This document shows, one piece after another, positions 13,581 to 25,376 of a DNA stretch of 64,000 nt. Under the pieces are notes generated by a model. It was not told the DNA's origin. It searched no databases and worked only from the letters and a program-made list of their open reading frames with translations. The translations under genes and the position numbers were made by a program. The stretch's first letter is position 1; each line of letters starts with the position of its first letter. The DNA comes from Ananas comosus. Its lineage: Eukaryota > Streptophyta > Magnoliopsida > Poales > Bromeliaceae. The stretch lies in NCBI RefSeq assembly GCF_001540865.1, contig NC_033633.1, positions 310,001 through 374,000 on the forward strand, given 5' to 3'.

Positions 13581-14137
13581 TCTCAGAGAGAAAATTAGCA
13601 TTCTCAAGTCTTAATGAATATTATTATGCTACGTATTAGAATGATCTGGTAGGAAGTATTCTCAATGTACTCTGTATCTACAACTCGTTTCATAAATGAT
13701 AAAACAAGTTTAGGATGAGTTAGTTTGATATCGAAGATCTAAAAGTATGCATCCACTTTTCATATTTTGAAATATCTAAAAATTCAAAAACTTTGTCAAT
13801 CTTTCCAAACGGGTCAAAGTAGAAGCTTATTTCTGAAGCACTTTCCGTTGTGACACATCCTTAATTAATTTGCCGACCTCATTGTTATATGTACATGCTG
13901 CACAACAATTGCGTAAATATATATTGTTTAATTACGACACTGATGCAGGATAATTAATTAATTAATTGGCTAATGTTCATTGCAGTACTATTTGGTAGTC
14001 AAGGTCAACTCTTACATTACTTGATAGTTTTAGTTGATGCAGCCCAAAACATGCATGGACGGTGAGGGCGGCGCTGCAAGGGGATCGAGAGATGTGTTCG
14101 TGAAACTCATACACCACACTTTATATTATTAATAGTT

Positions 14138-14294
14138 TTTACATCAACTGGGGCTTGGTGGTTGGTATCCGAGACCCAAGTTCGAATCCTAATTGATTCA
14201 CATTTCCAGCTAAATTTATTTCTAAATGAAATAAATGAAGCGAGTAGCATGCTACCTGTCTCTCAAAAAAAAAAAAGTTTACATCAACTGGGGC
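14138..14294 (+). mobile_element. tRNA-derived SINE with 17-bp target-site duplication
   Basis: The element occupies 14155-14277 between perfect direct repeats TTTACATCAACTGGGGC at 14138-14154 and 14278-14294. The head has 'cttggtggttggtatccgag' and a box-B-like pol III motif 'agttcgaatcc'. The tail has 'agctaaatttatttc', 'aatgaagcgagtagcatgct', 'acctgtctctc' and an A run. The box A end seen in the copy at 60322 is missing, so the insertion is slightly 5' truncated. The tail is shared with the LINE copies in this window. Confidence 0.85.
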
Positions 14295-14448
14295 AATGTT
14301 ATAAATTCTTGATGTTGTGAATTTAGTTGACAGGTATGAGTCCAAGAGATGCTGAATAAAAATAAAAGTATAAAAACTGAAAGAAGAAAAAGGAAATTTA
14401 GAAATGCCATGAAGCTAGACATGTATATATATTTAGAGAGAGAGAGAG

Positions 14449-14640
14449 AATTCGGTTACTATGCTATCAATAACATCCGGAGCTTAATGCTATCAAATTT
14501 TCTATCGTTAGATCTATTTTGTTTAATCATTTCTACTCGTTAGATCGTATTATTTTCCCAACTATCCAACATTCCTTCATCATCGAAAGGCTGAAACCTA
14601 ATAGCACGACTTGATTCTATTAATAATATAGTAGCCTAGT
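14449..14640. mobile_element. MITE, family B copy 1
   Basis: Starts AATTCGGTTACTATGCTATC after a GA tract and ends with the roughly inverted 'attctattaataatatagtagcctagt'. Internal sequence ('tatcaaattttct', 'ttagatct', 'tcatttct') matches the copy at 31481-31710. Flanks are TA-rich. Non-coding. Confidence 0.5.
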
Positions 14641-15261
14641 TATATATACATGGAAGGTGAAAAATTACTCTCTCTATCTATCCTTGGCATTTAAATTGCT
14701 AGGACATTTTTTTGCTGCTTCATGTCGTGGAGCAGGAATGTGGATTAGAACGAGGCGCCGACCAATTAGTAGCAAAGAGACAATAATAATATCTGCAGAA
14801 TAAGGATTAAAGATTTGGAATATCTGAGAGGAGAACGTGCGAAACACCGGATAGTTAGGATAAACTTATTTGTTGGATTTGAGCCTAAGTTTATTGTGAG
14901 ACTCGAAAGGATCAAATACCTGACCACTTGAGCAGGCCCTAATGCTAGATATCAACTTCTAGATTAATACAAGACATTTTTTTTTTAAAAAAAAAAAAAG
15001 CTTGTAGAGTAAGCAACTCTGCTAATTAATAATCAACGTGAACAAATTATTTAAGCAAACAACAGCGTTCTCAAGAAGCAAATCTCAAACCCAACTTCTA
15101 TCAAACTCTTTATAAGGACATGCATGCTCATCTGAAACGTAAGAAATAGCAGCGTGCGTCCACGTTCAAATATGTTATAAACATCTACTTCGTCAACTTC
15201 TATACCCAAAACACGTTCTTATTTTTGCCGCTTAATTATAGCCTCCAACTCGTTTCTCTCA

Positions 15262-15276
15262 TTATATATATATATT
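15262..15276 (+). promoter_or_regulatory. Candidate TATA box of the DUF620 gene
   Basis: TTATATATATATATA about 32-46 bp before the start codon at 15308, in a sequence otherwise rich in C and T. If used, the 5' leader would be very short, so a cryptic role is possible. Confidence 0.35.
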
Positions 15277-15307
15277 CTCCCTTTTCCTCCTAGCAAAATC
15301 TCTTCTG

Positions 15308-17970
15308 ATGAAGAAGTTGTGTCCAAATTTGGATCGAGAAGATGGATTGGACACGGTGCTCGAAGTGCCGGTCCCCGACGAGGAGTCGACGTTCGCGTCG
15401 CACAGCAAAAGTGCAGAAAACAGCCCCCGACTCAGCTGGGGAAACGTGATGAAGGGGTGGATGCGGTCGCACCGCGACCGCAGTACTGCACCGTCATCGG
15501 TGCTTGGCCGAGCGGCTGAGCTTCACCTCATGCTTGGCGTCGTCGGCGCCGCCCCACTCGCGCCCGTACCCGTCGAGGACCGGGAATCGGTCCGGATGAT
15601 CACCCGCAGCATCAAACAAGACCCAATTGTAATTATCGAGCCTCCCTCTTAATTAGGTGCTAGCTAGCTATTAGTCGCTATTTATGTTAATTAATTATTC
15701 TAGTGAGTTGAATCAAAAAAATTATTGAAACTTACAATTTCATTAGCTATTAATGGCTAATCATTGTTACTTTAATCTAATATATATTTTGCAATTCATT
15801 TAGTGAAAACTACTGGATTGTGAAAACTCAAAAGTTGCTGAAGAACGTATGTTTATCCATGCAACAAAATTATAGAGAAGGTCATTTCAAAATAGCCTGC
15901 AATTGTTACAGAGGAAACTTCTTCGCACAACTTTACCTATTACAAATTACAGAATAAAAAGAAAATAAAAATTTACTCATTGTTGGTAGTTACGATTTAT
16001 GAGTAGGAGGTTTTGAGGGCGAAGTACATAGTGAAGCAGTACGCGGCGGCGGTGGCGGTGGGAGGGGAAAAAGCGATAGGCGGGGTGAGCAGCATGTACG
16101 CGATGGGGAAGGTGCAGTTGCTGATGAGCGTGACCAAATCGGCATCGGGGAGACGGAGACGTAGAGCGCATCAGGTGGGCGGGTTCGTGCTGTGGCAGAG
16201 GAGCCCAGAAGTGTGGTGCCTAGAGCTGGTGGTGGCCGGCTGCAAGCTTTCTGCCGGGTGCGACGGCCGCGTCGCGTGGCGCCAGGCCCCCTGGCAGTAC
16301 CCCGGCGCCTCCCGAGGCCCACCGCGACCGCTCCGCCGCTCCCTCCAGGTAAACTATGAGGTTAGATTATGCAAAAAGGCCCAACCAAGCCTGATAGAAA
16401 GTATGTTAAATCAGGTGTGCAAACCAATATGGGATTTTGGGCTGTATCTTCCATATACTGTTGAATGCTTAACAGCATCAAATTTTACTAAAATGTTAGT
16501 GAATAATAATAATAATAAAACAAAAATCTCTAAAGCTTTCGGTGTCTAATAACAAGCATAAATGAGACTTCTTAAAAAATATATATATTTCTAATTTGGT
16601 GCTTCTATTTCTACCGCCTAACAAATCAATTGGGCAGAGTTTTAAAATAACACTTATCCAAATTATATCATTTGAATAGATAACACTTTTTCGAATCATG
16701 TTATATTGTAAAATGTAATGTAATAATAAAACAAAGCTAAATAGACTTTTGGTCTCAACTCAAGTTCCATTCCAGAGCATGTGGTATCTTGAGGATTAGA
16801 AATTTTGAGGCATTCATCGCCAGGGTTAGAAACTTTATGTACAAGATTTTGAGTAATAAAATTTGAGGCCCTCATAAATCATGTAGCAGTGTCTCACTTG
16901 GCCAGTATATATTATGTTTGAGCCACACTAATAGAGCGATAGGACCACCTGCAGGTTTATATAAAGAATTCTCATTAATTGCTCAATAAAAGTGTAATAG
17001 GACATCACGTTGCTTTGATTAGCCTAACCATATTCATCCAACATGTTAACAAACACGCTTGTAATATCATCCAAGTTTTATTTGTACTTTGAAGTTCGTG
17101 CAGGGGGTAAGCAGCACCCAACGTGCTAACCATGTGCCCAGTGCAACACTCACGTCTTTCACCAAACTGGCATATCAATATTGTTAATAAAATATTTTTC
17201 GACCGGTTTTTTAACTAGATTAAGTTTTTGAGTAATGTGATGTTATGATATAATGATCTAAACCTCTTTATTACCAAATATGAATCCAAATTCGATCTAA
17301 CCATTAACCATTGGGTCCACATCAACAGGGTCTAGATCCGTGGTCCACGGCGAGCCTCTTCTCCAACGCCGTGTGGACCGGGGAGAAGACCACCAATGGC
17401 GAGGCGTGCTTCGTGCTGCGCCTCGACGCCGACGACGCCACGTGTCGCGGGCTGAGCAGCGCCAACGCGGAGGTGGTGCGCCACACCCTGTGGGGCCACT
17501 TCAGCCAGAGGACCGGGCTCCTCGTCCAATTGGAGGACGCCCACCTCCTCCGGGTCATAGACCCGGTCCACGGCCGCGCCGTCTACTGGGAGACCAACAC
17601 CGAGTCCACCATCGGGGACTACCGCCCCGTCGACGGGGTCCACGTGGCGCACGCCGGGCGCACGGCGGCGTCGCTGGTGCGGTCCCGCGCGGGGCGCGGC
17701 GGTCACGTGCGTCGCGCGAGGTCGCACGTGGAGGAGGCGTGGACCATCGAGGAGGTGGGCTTTAATGTTCATGGCTTGTCCATGGATTGCTTTTTGGCCC
17801 CTTCGGATCTCAGAGAAGAGAGAAAGGCCCGAGGCGACGTGGCCCGTAAGGATGGCCGTACACGTGGCGGGGATCGCGCCGTCTCAGCCGTTCGATTCGG
17901 GCCGTCACAGGTCGCTGCGGTCGATAGCGACGATTCTGATTCGACTGCGGACGAAGATGAACGGCTGTGA
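15308..17970 (+). CDS. DUF620 family protein
   Basis: Function unknown; plant DUF620 proteins are often labelled 'putative lipase' without proof. Three exons, 15308-15628, 16007-16348 and 17329-17970, all phase 0, give 434 residues, typical for the family. The start MKKLCPNLDREDGLDTVLEV is the family N-terminal signature (residues 1-20). Exon 2 has AKYIVKQY, SSMYAMGKVQLL, the conserved GGFVLWQRSPEVWCLELVV (about 165-183), AGCKLSAGCDGRVAWRQAP and GPPRPLRR just before the splice. Exon 3 starts GLDPWSTASLFSNAVW and has WGHFSQRTGLLVQ, DYRPVDGVHVAHAGRT and EEAWTIEEVGFNVHGLSMDC. The C-terminus is an acidic Asp/Ser/Glu tail. Exons are strongly GC-rich against AT-rich introns. A 27-nt T run begins three bases after the stop. 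Confidence 0.92.

Positions 17971-17972
<2 letters not shown>

Positions 17973-17999
<27 letters not shown>
17973..17999. repeat. Poly(T) run beside the DUF620 stop codon
   Basis: 27 consecutive T, starting 3 nt after TGA. It could be a microsatellite in the 3' untranslated region or the remains of a minus-strand poly(A) insertion; no target duplication was found. Confidence 0.9.
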
Positions 18000-18001
<2 letters not shown>

Positions 18002-18466
18002 CTTAATGGGTTGTTGTTGTGTAAATATATTGTGAACGACGACGCTACGTTTGTAGCACCTGCGGAAAATATCCCCGAAGCGGCGAGTTAGAAAACTGTC
18101 GGAGCTAGGTCGAACTCGATCAATTGATCGAGCCCGAAACGGAGATAAAATTGCGAAGAACGACCCCATTTGGCCAACGTATCGCTTAATAAGCACAAAA
18201 ACAGTAAAAGCTGCTTTAGAAATTACAGAGCAACCCTCTGATCTTCCAAGATTACAATCGGCCGGGCTTTTGCCTCTGTCCGCCACCAATAATAAGGCAT
18301 TGATCGGACCTGGATTACGTAACACTTCTTGGGCCACTTAATATAGTGGCCCAGTTCTAGACAATCATTTTCCTGTTATTAGAAAGAGTAGGATAAGTTT
18401 TTATCAGACGCTGTTGTTTTGACGAGAAAGGCTTCTAATTCTTAATAATATATATATATATATAGA

Positions 18467-18998
18467 GTGAGGCCACTATGCTATCGGAAGCACGGAGCTT
18501 CCGTGCTTCTAGCTCGTTTTCGATGTTGCGATTTTCGAATCGTCGATCGGCTCCGTTAAACTTGATCTAGAGTATTTGGATCTAGAAAATAAATTTTATT
18601 ATTTTTCGATATCATTTGCCTAGTGATCGAATGGGCTCAAAATCAACAAATTTTAATGGTCGTAGTGAGCCGTTTGCATGTTTAACAGTGTAAAATATAC
18701 CAAATCACGTGAAATTTTGATAGAAAATTCTTTATACTATATAAAACAAGATCAATATCTTTGATTTAAGATTTTAATATCATATTATTATATTTTGTAA
18801 GATTTTAATTTCAGCCGTTGATTTTTGAGCCCCTTCTTTCACTAGGCAAATGATATCGTAAAATCATAAATTATTTTTAGCTACTTGAAATACATCTAGA
18901 TCAAGTTTAACGAGCCGATCAACGATTCGAAAGTCGCAACATCGAAAACGAGCTGGAAGCACAGAAAGGTCCGTGCTCCGATAGCATAGTAGCCTCAC
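18467..18998. mobile_element. MITE, family A copy 2, long terminal inverted repeats
   Basis: 532 bp with inverted repeats of about 110 bp at more than 85-90% by eye. The left end is GTGAGGCCACTATGCTATCG; the right end is CGATAGCATAGTAGCCTCAC. The arms continue through 'agctcgttttcgatgttgcga', 'cgatcggctc' and 'gttaaacttgatctaga'. A shorter hairpin (GAAGCACGGAGCTTCCGTGCTTC-like) lies inside the left arm. TA tracts flank both ends. No coding capacity. Confidence 0.8.
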
Positions 18999-19029
18999 TA
19001 TATATATATAATATATATATTATATTATT

Positions 19030-19165
19030 AAGAGATAGTTAGCATGCTATTCGTTTCATATATTTTATTTAGAAATAAAATTTAGCTGGAAATGTGAATC
19101 ACCTAGGATTCAAACTCGGGACCTTGATTATCAACCATCAAGCCTCTTGCGACTTGCGCTAGAAA
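19030..19165 (-). mobile_element. tRNA-derived SINE, near full length
   Basis: Read on the minus strand from about 19165: a box-A-like head 'tagcgcaagtcgcaag', 'ggcttgatggttgata', a box B 'gagtttgaatcc', then 'gattcacatttccagctaaa', 'gaaacgaatagcatgctaac' and a TCTCTTAATAA tail. It is the only clear SINE or LINE copy in the window on the minus strand. The poly(A) is lost or degenerate. Confidence 0.75.
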
Positions 19166-20343
19166 TGATCTGTTTAATAATAATAAATTATGTGCTAGAG
19201 AATTTATTTATGATAAATTCTAATATACCATGTAGAATTATAAAGGTTAAATAAAAGATAATATATAAATATTATATTGAGCTATGATAAATTAAAAAAT
19301 TATGTTTTTTAATTCATGTGCAAGTTAGACTTTTAGAAGTGCTTGTTGTCACATCCATGATAGTGGTGTTGTTTTTTTTCTCGAGATGGGACGGAAAAAG
19401 ATGCGTTTTTTTTTTTTTTTTTTTTTTTTTTCCTGGTTGGAGTCAGACCATTTCTCGTTCACACGAATGCGAAAATATCACCCTGTGGAACTTTTTTTAA
19501 AATCGTACGCGCACGGCTGATTTTGATGGACCAAAGATTTAGCTATCACATTAAAAGCATTAATATTATCAAAGTTACTAATGATATCATAAAAACAAAT
19601 AATATTTATAAGAATAATGCTATATATCCATCTATAGCTGTATCCTGCTATATATCCTATCCATCTCCGTCCGTACTAGAATTCACAGAGATTTATTTAA
19701 ATTTCTGATTTAAAAAAATAGATTAAACTAATAAAAGAAATAAACCATAAGATGATAGTGATGTAAAATCGATACCTACTTTTCATTCTATTGATAATTA
19801 AATTAAATTTAGTATTTGTTTACGTATGTGAGATTTTTTTAAAAAAAATTATTTTGACTGCACCCCTACAAATTAAACAGCATGGTCCAGATAAAATTAA
19901 TGCCCTCAGTTAAGCAATCATTTTCGATTTACAATAATAAATGAATGGCCATCACCCATCAGCAACCTCTATTAGAAAAATATTTATTCTCATGTTTTTC
20001 TCTAAATAGACAAATTTTAATTCATGATTAATGATCTAGTGGCAGATTACGTGCTCTTTTGTTGACATATATATATTAATAATTTGCGCATGGTGCATTA
20101 CTGACCAGAAAGCTCCAAACAACAATTACAGTATTGGGGTGTGCTATTTGTAATTTGGGAACAGATCATATGCACAAAATATTCAGAATATTTATATTTT
20201 TTTGATGTACGGTTATTGTTAAAATCGAAAATTTTGGTGCCAAGAGATAAATCCCTCCCCACGTCACTAGCTAGTTACTATGGAACGTTAACAAATACGT
20301 TACGGGTCTCTCTTATAATTGATCCAGCAGGACCAGCACAGCA
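19166..20343. other. Intergenic, no gene recognised
   Basis: AT-rich with a 23-nt T run at about 19408-19430. The 3' part is upstream DNA of the UDP-glycosyltransferase gene. Confidence 0.5.
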
Positions 20344-20351
20344 CTATATTA
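20344..20351 (+). promoter_or_regulatory. Candidate TATA box of the UGT gene
   Basis: CTATATTA about 72 bp before the start codon at 20423, a reasonable spacing for a short leader. Only sequence position supports it. Confidence 0.35.
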
Positions 20352-20422
20352 TCTTGTGGTCATCTAGAACCTATCCCGGAGGAGCAGCATAGAGTACTCA
20401 CAGGCCAATTAAATATTACCAC

Positions 20423-21977
20423 ATGACGAGCGATAGTTACGTCACAGCAGCAGCAGGAGCGGCGGCATCGACGCACGTGCTGATATTCCCCTTTCCGGCG
20501 CAGGGCCACCTGAACTGCATGCTCCAGCTGGCCGAGCTCCTGGCGGCGGCGGACATCCACGTGACCTTCCTCAACACCGAGTACAACCACCGCCGCCTCC
20601 TCCGCAGCTCCAGCGGGAACTCACTTCCGGGGAGGGGGCCGGGGCCGAAAGTCCAGTTCCGGGCCATCGCGGACGGGCTCCCCGACGACCGGGCTCGCTC
20701 GGCCGCGCGGTTGCTGGAGCTCGACGCGTCCCTGCGCGCCAGATCGAGCCAGGCGTACCGCGATCTGCTGGTGGATCTGCGCGAGGGGTCGGGCGGCCGG
20801 GCGCCGCGCGTCACGTGCGTGATCGCCGATGGGATCATGCCCTTCGCCATCGATATCGCGGAGGAACTGGGAATCCCCGCCATGGCGTTCCGTACGCCCA
20901 GCGCGTCCAGCGTGTGGGCTTATTACTGCATCCCCAAGCTCCTACAGAGCGGGGAGCTCCCCATTCCGGGTTAACAATTAAACAAAACAAATTAGTACTA
21001 CGTATCGGGGCTTATGTATATATAATCTTTTAGGACAAATTAAATTAACTAATAATATGTAGGAATAATTTTCCACGCATGCAGAGGGTGCCGACCTGGA
21101 CGAGCCGATTCGAGGCCTGCCGAGCTTCTGCAGGGAGGCGAGGAGCTCCGACGACCCGATGCTGCGGTTCGTGGCCGAGGTCACGGCGCACAGCGCCCGC
21201 GCGCGCGCCTTCATACTCAACACGTGCGAGCACCTCGAGCCCTCCGCCCTCTCCAGCATCCGCGCCCGCATGCCCGTCACCTACGCCGTCGGACCCCTGC
21301 ACGCCCTCCGCTCCGGATCCGAATCCGCACCCGCACGTGCGAGCCTGTGGCGCGAGGACCGCACGTGCGTGGCGTGGCTCGACGGCCAGCCGGAGCGGTC
21401 CGTCGTCTACGTGAGCTTCGGGAGCTTCGCGGTGATGTCCCGGAAGCAGTTCCTCGAATTCTGGCGCGGCCTGGTGGGCAGCGGTCGACGCTTCCTGTGG
21501 GTTGTGCGGCCGGATCTGATCGAGGAGGGGGGATGGACGGACGAGATGGAGTCCATGATCGAAGGGGCGAGGGACCGGGACCGGGCCCGGGTCGTGGGCT
21601 GGGCCCCGCAGAGGGAGGTTCTGGGCCATCGGGCCGTGGGCTGCTTTATGACGCACAGCGGGTGGAACTCGACCCTGGAGAGCATGGTGGAGGGAGTGCC
21701 GATGATATGCTGGCCGTTTTTCGCCGACCAGCAAATCAATAGCAGGTTCGTGAGCGAGGTGTGGAGAATCGGATTGGACATGAAAGACACGTGCGAACGC
21801 AGTACGGTGGAGAGAATGGTGAGGGAAGCCATGGAAGGGGACGCCGCCGATGAGCTCAGACGGTCGGCGAAGGCGACGGCGGAGGCCGTGAGGAAGAGCG
21901 TCGAGGAGGGCGGGTCGTCGTTCGCGGCCTTTCAAAGGCTGGTCCAACATATAAAATCTCTGGCCCGGCCCAATTAA
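20423..21977 (+). CDS. Family 1 UDP-glycosyltransferase (UGT709/UGT85-like)
   Basis: Transfers a sugar, probably glucose, from a UDP-sugar to a small-molecule acceptor in the cytosol; the acceptor cannot be read from sequence. Two exons, 20423-20969 and 21085-21977, with a 115-bp intron, give 479 residues, normal for the family. FPFPAQGHLNCMLQLAELL holds the catalytic His (H29), and VIADG (D136) is the likely partner Asp. TEYNHRRLL is typical of the UGT85/709 branch. The PSPG sugar-donor box is complete at W355-Q398, with WAPQREVLGH, the intact HSGWNSTLE and a final FADQ; the last Gln usually goes with UDP-glucose. Entries with this N-terminus are often named 7-deoxyloganetic acid glucosyltransferase-like, which I would not take as the substrate. 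A decayed relative lies 400 bp downstream. Confidence 0.93.
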
Positions 21978-22304
21978 TGGTTTCGGGTACGATGAAACAT
22001 GATATTTACTTGCCGTAACATTTGCGAATTTTAGTTTCTGGTCTTTTCAAAAATGCACTATTATATTTTCCTTATTTGACGTTGGTAATGCAGTAGCCGA
22101 TATTATTACCTTTATGCATTCAGTCTAAAGATGTTGTATTGTAGCTGTTGACGTATTAATGTATTGAACCTGGCTCATCAAAAACCTTTTTGGTGTAACT
22201 CTAAAGTAGATTGCAAGTCATCAGATTTAAGTAAGAGATCAAGGTGCTATAAATCAAATTATTTTAATAACTCAATTTTTCATATTATTTGACAACCAAA
22301 CAAC

Positions 22305-22310
<6 letters not shown>

Positions 22311-22339
<29 letters not shown>
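22311..22339. repeat. Poly(T) run at the edge of the UGT pseudogene
   Basis: About 29 T just before the pseudogene fragment, followed at about 22363 by GGGGTCCGTTTGGTTGAG, which resembles a Tourist-type MITE end. The T run and the element-like end mark the 5' truncation point of the pseudogene. Confidence 0.8.
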
Positions 22340-22378
22340 CTGTGTTGTTGATAAAGAAGATAGGGGTCCGTTTGGTTG

Positions 22379-22788
22379 AGTGGGCCCCAGGTAGATGTTC
22401 TGGCCCATAGGGCTGTGGTCGGCTTCTTGACCCACGGTGCTCTGAACTCGAAATTGGAGAGCATAACAGTCGGGGTGCCGACGATATACTACTGGCCATA
22501 TTTCGCTGACCAGCTGATCACAAGCAGGTTCGGGAGCAAGGTGTCGAGGATTGGATTGGATTGCAATTGGATATGAAAGACGCGAGCGAAAGAAGAACAG
22601 CGGAGAGAATGATGAGGGAAGTGATGGAAGGAGAGACGGCCGAGGAATTCAGACGGTCGGCCCACGAATTGGCGGCTGCTGCTAGAAGCAGTGCTGAGGA
22701 AGGCGGGTCTTCGTTCGCCGCCTTTGAGGGCCTCGTCCAAGATATCAATTTCATGGGCCTCCACGGGCCTGATGGATCAAAGAATTAA
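22379..22788 (+). pseudogene. UDP-glycosyltransferase pseudogene, C-terminal fragment
   Basis: Covers the PSPG region to the C-terminus of a UGT closely related to the upstream gene; the N-terminal two thirds are absent. The PSPG box is damaged: the start reads as a shifted W/GPQ, and the UDP-binding HSGWNS core is changed to HGALNS. After SRIGLD an extra 11 nt (22561-22571), partly repeating ATTGGAT, shifts the frame and a stop follows. The other frame resumes with LDMKDASERRTAERMMREVM and continues to EEGGSSFAAFEGLVQDINF, matching the end of the intact gene, with a stop at about 22786. It looks like a tandem duplicate later truncated, and it is not expected to be active. Confidence 0.88.
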
Positions 22789-25376
22789 AGAGCCCGTACT
22801 CTTAATAAAATTCTGTGCCAATGCTATCACTGCAAATCTTTTATGACTTTGGTCCAAGGTTTAGTATGGGCCGGGCCGAAATTAGTTGGATCGGATTCGG
22901 GTTCGACTGAGACTCGTGAAACCCAGCTCAATGGGTTCGTATAGTGAACGGAAAAAAAATCAATCAATAAATAGGCAGCTTACCTACTACGTGACGGCAA
23001 TTAAGTTCTCACCACGTGTAGTGATTAATGAACTCCCAGTATTCATTCAGCTAGTAGTACCATGTGTAATTGGCATCGCGACAATTTAAAAGACCAATGT
23101 TCAAACTTTTGATTCATCATCATCGTACGACGTGGTCGCGCTCATCGATCGCCAGAAAATACGACTAGAAATTGCAGAGAAGAGAAAAAATCGGGGAGAA
23201 ATTTAGCTAATATTCTCGTGCGAAATATATGCACCTCCCATCGTGCGTAAGTGGTTTAACAACCGTCGAAAGATACCCATTGACTCTCTTTCATCTCCTT
23301 TGTCATGTTGTTGCTCAAAAGTAGAGTAGGAAAATCGGAACAACAATCTGCATAGATTGATTAAACTGCACGCTAAAACCAAGTTGAACTAAACGGAACC
23401 AATTTCTTTTCTAGTTTATCATTTTTAATCATCCTTCTCGGAACGGCATATATATACGAAGATCGCCTATAAAGAAAAACAATTAGAAGGTAAAACTAAT
23501 TAATGAACTGTGACATGAGGGGACCCATCGCCTTATATATGTTGCTTTCGCAGTCTGTGTAAACCAACCAATAAAAACACCATAGAGACCTGATCTTCAA
23601 ATTAAACTCCGATTTGGCCTCTCGTCATTATGATTCGGGGATAGAACGAAGCTCTCCAATTAGTCCAGCCCATACTGATAGGGACACAACACACATCACA
23701 TATTAAATAACTAATGACAAAACGGTGATATAATACAGCAATAATAATAACAATAATAATAATAATGATAAACATTCGAAAATATCTCTTAGAGCAGACC
23801 CCGGAATAAGCTGAGGTTCATTTGCAACCATGGACCGGGCCGGGCCCACAACGCCGCATCCTCTCCTCTCCCCCGAAAAAAATAAACCGGGAAGAGGAGG
23901 GGGTGTGTGGTGCAACGTGACGGGCACATGGGAGTGGTTGGTGGAACCCACTACAGGTATCACAGCCTTTTCACGGATCTCGACACCCCAACTCCAACCC
24001 CAACCCCAACCCCAACCCCAACCCCATTCATTTTTGAATTGAGTTCTCGACCCCACAGCGCCAACCCACCTCACTGGGAGAACGTGTAGTCCACTCAACC
24101 CCAAGTCCCAGCCCATCATGAACAACAATCAACACCCCGACCCCAATAAATCAACTAATAATAATCTCAAGTTCAGAGGGATCATGTTATTAATTATTGT
24201 ATTCAGCCTCTTTATTATTATTTTTTTTTGTTGTTGTTGTTGTGTCCCTTTCCAATTAATAAGCGCATACATTAGAGTAGCAAAGCATACATGCATGCGC
24301 TAAGTCCTAAGCACTTTTGGTCTAAACGCCGCAAAAGAATCTTTAATTATAGAGTTTGACCGAGCCAGGGTAATGTGATCTGGATGAGTATAAATAAATT
24401 ACAGGGTTAACTTTCTAAAAATAGAGATCAGGGGGAAGTTCAAACAAAAAAAAAAGGAAGATTAAGGCTAAGTCACAGCTCAATTAAGGCTTCACGCCTA
24501 AGCAACCCATGAACATTTATGTACCCTCTTTTACCATCACAGCCGTACAATAACGATCACACATAATGGAACATCTCTCACTTCTTTTCATAAAAGAAAA
24601 GGCAGCGAATGTCACGCCCGACACAATCAGGAAACCATTTCGAGTACCCAACCAAAGCACATCAGCACATTGATTCCAAACAAATAAATACTCGACAAGA
24701 AAAAAAAAAAAAAGGGTGAAAAATGTACACAACAATAATATTAATACCTCACTATATTACTATTAAAACCCTTTTAATTTTCAATATTACAGAGACATTG
24801 GTTAGAAGTAGTACAAATATAAGGGAGCAGTCCTTTTATAATTTGCATATTCCATCATAACGAAGAAAACAAAAATAAAAAGGCAACAAACACAACAAGT
24901 AATGCTTTTTCTTTTTTTTTTTAATTTCTGAAGCCCATCTGCTTGTGATTCTTTCGCAAGTAGAAAGGCTGCAAAAGGAAAGAGAAATAGGTGGGGTCTT
25001 AGGTGAGCATCCAAGGTAATAGTTCTAAAAAAAAGATAGGGAGCCTCTTATTTTTGCAAAAACACCCTTGCACTAACTCTGTCTCTCTCTCTCTTGCTCT
25101 CTCTTGAGTCTTGAGTCTCCAAAACATTCATATTTTATTCATTCCAACCCTAATCCAACCCCTCTCCGCATGACCCTGCAAGTTGCTGACAACCTTCCAA
25201 TTAGGCCCCTCAAATTTCAAACCCTCGCCCAAAATAAACCAATATGAACTAACCCGACGGCATCAAAAATCAACAAACCAATACTTACTACTAGTACTTA
25301 TAATCCTTCATTTTCTAACCTGCTATTGCCACTACAAATTATTACCACTACGTACTTGCTACTGCTTAGTAAGAGG
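22789..25376. other. Intergenic, no gene recognised
   Basis: No supported gene. Contains an (AAT)n tract near 23740-23766 and the C-rich repeat at 23984-24026. The part just below 25377 may include the 3' untranslated region of the next gene. Confidence 0.5.
23984..24026. repeat. (CCCCAA)n repeat, G-quadruplex-capable
   Basis: Six or so CCCCAA/CTCCAA units; the minus strand reads (TTGGGG)n. The same unit recurs inside the coding sequence at about 26909-26934. Confidence 0.9.

Noticed and set aside
14155..14200. tRNA-like box A/box B sequence
   Set aside because: No cloverleaf can be completed, and the sequence continues into the repeated SINE tail between target duplications, so it is a SINE and not a tRNA gene. 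The same applies at 19100-19165, 48763-48820 and 60330-60390.
21045..21950. 301-codon minus-strand ORF across the UGT gene
   Set aside because: Antisense shadow of UGT exon 2; no motif of its own.
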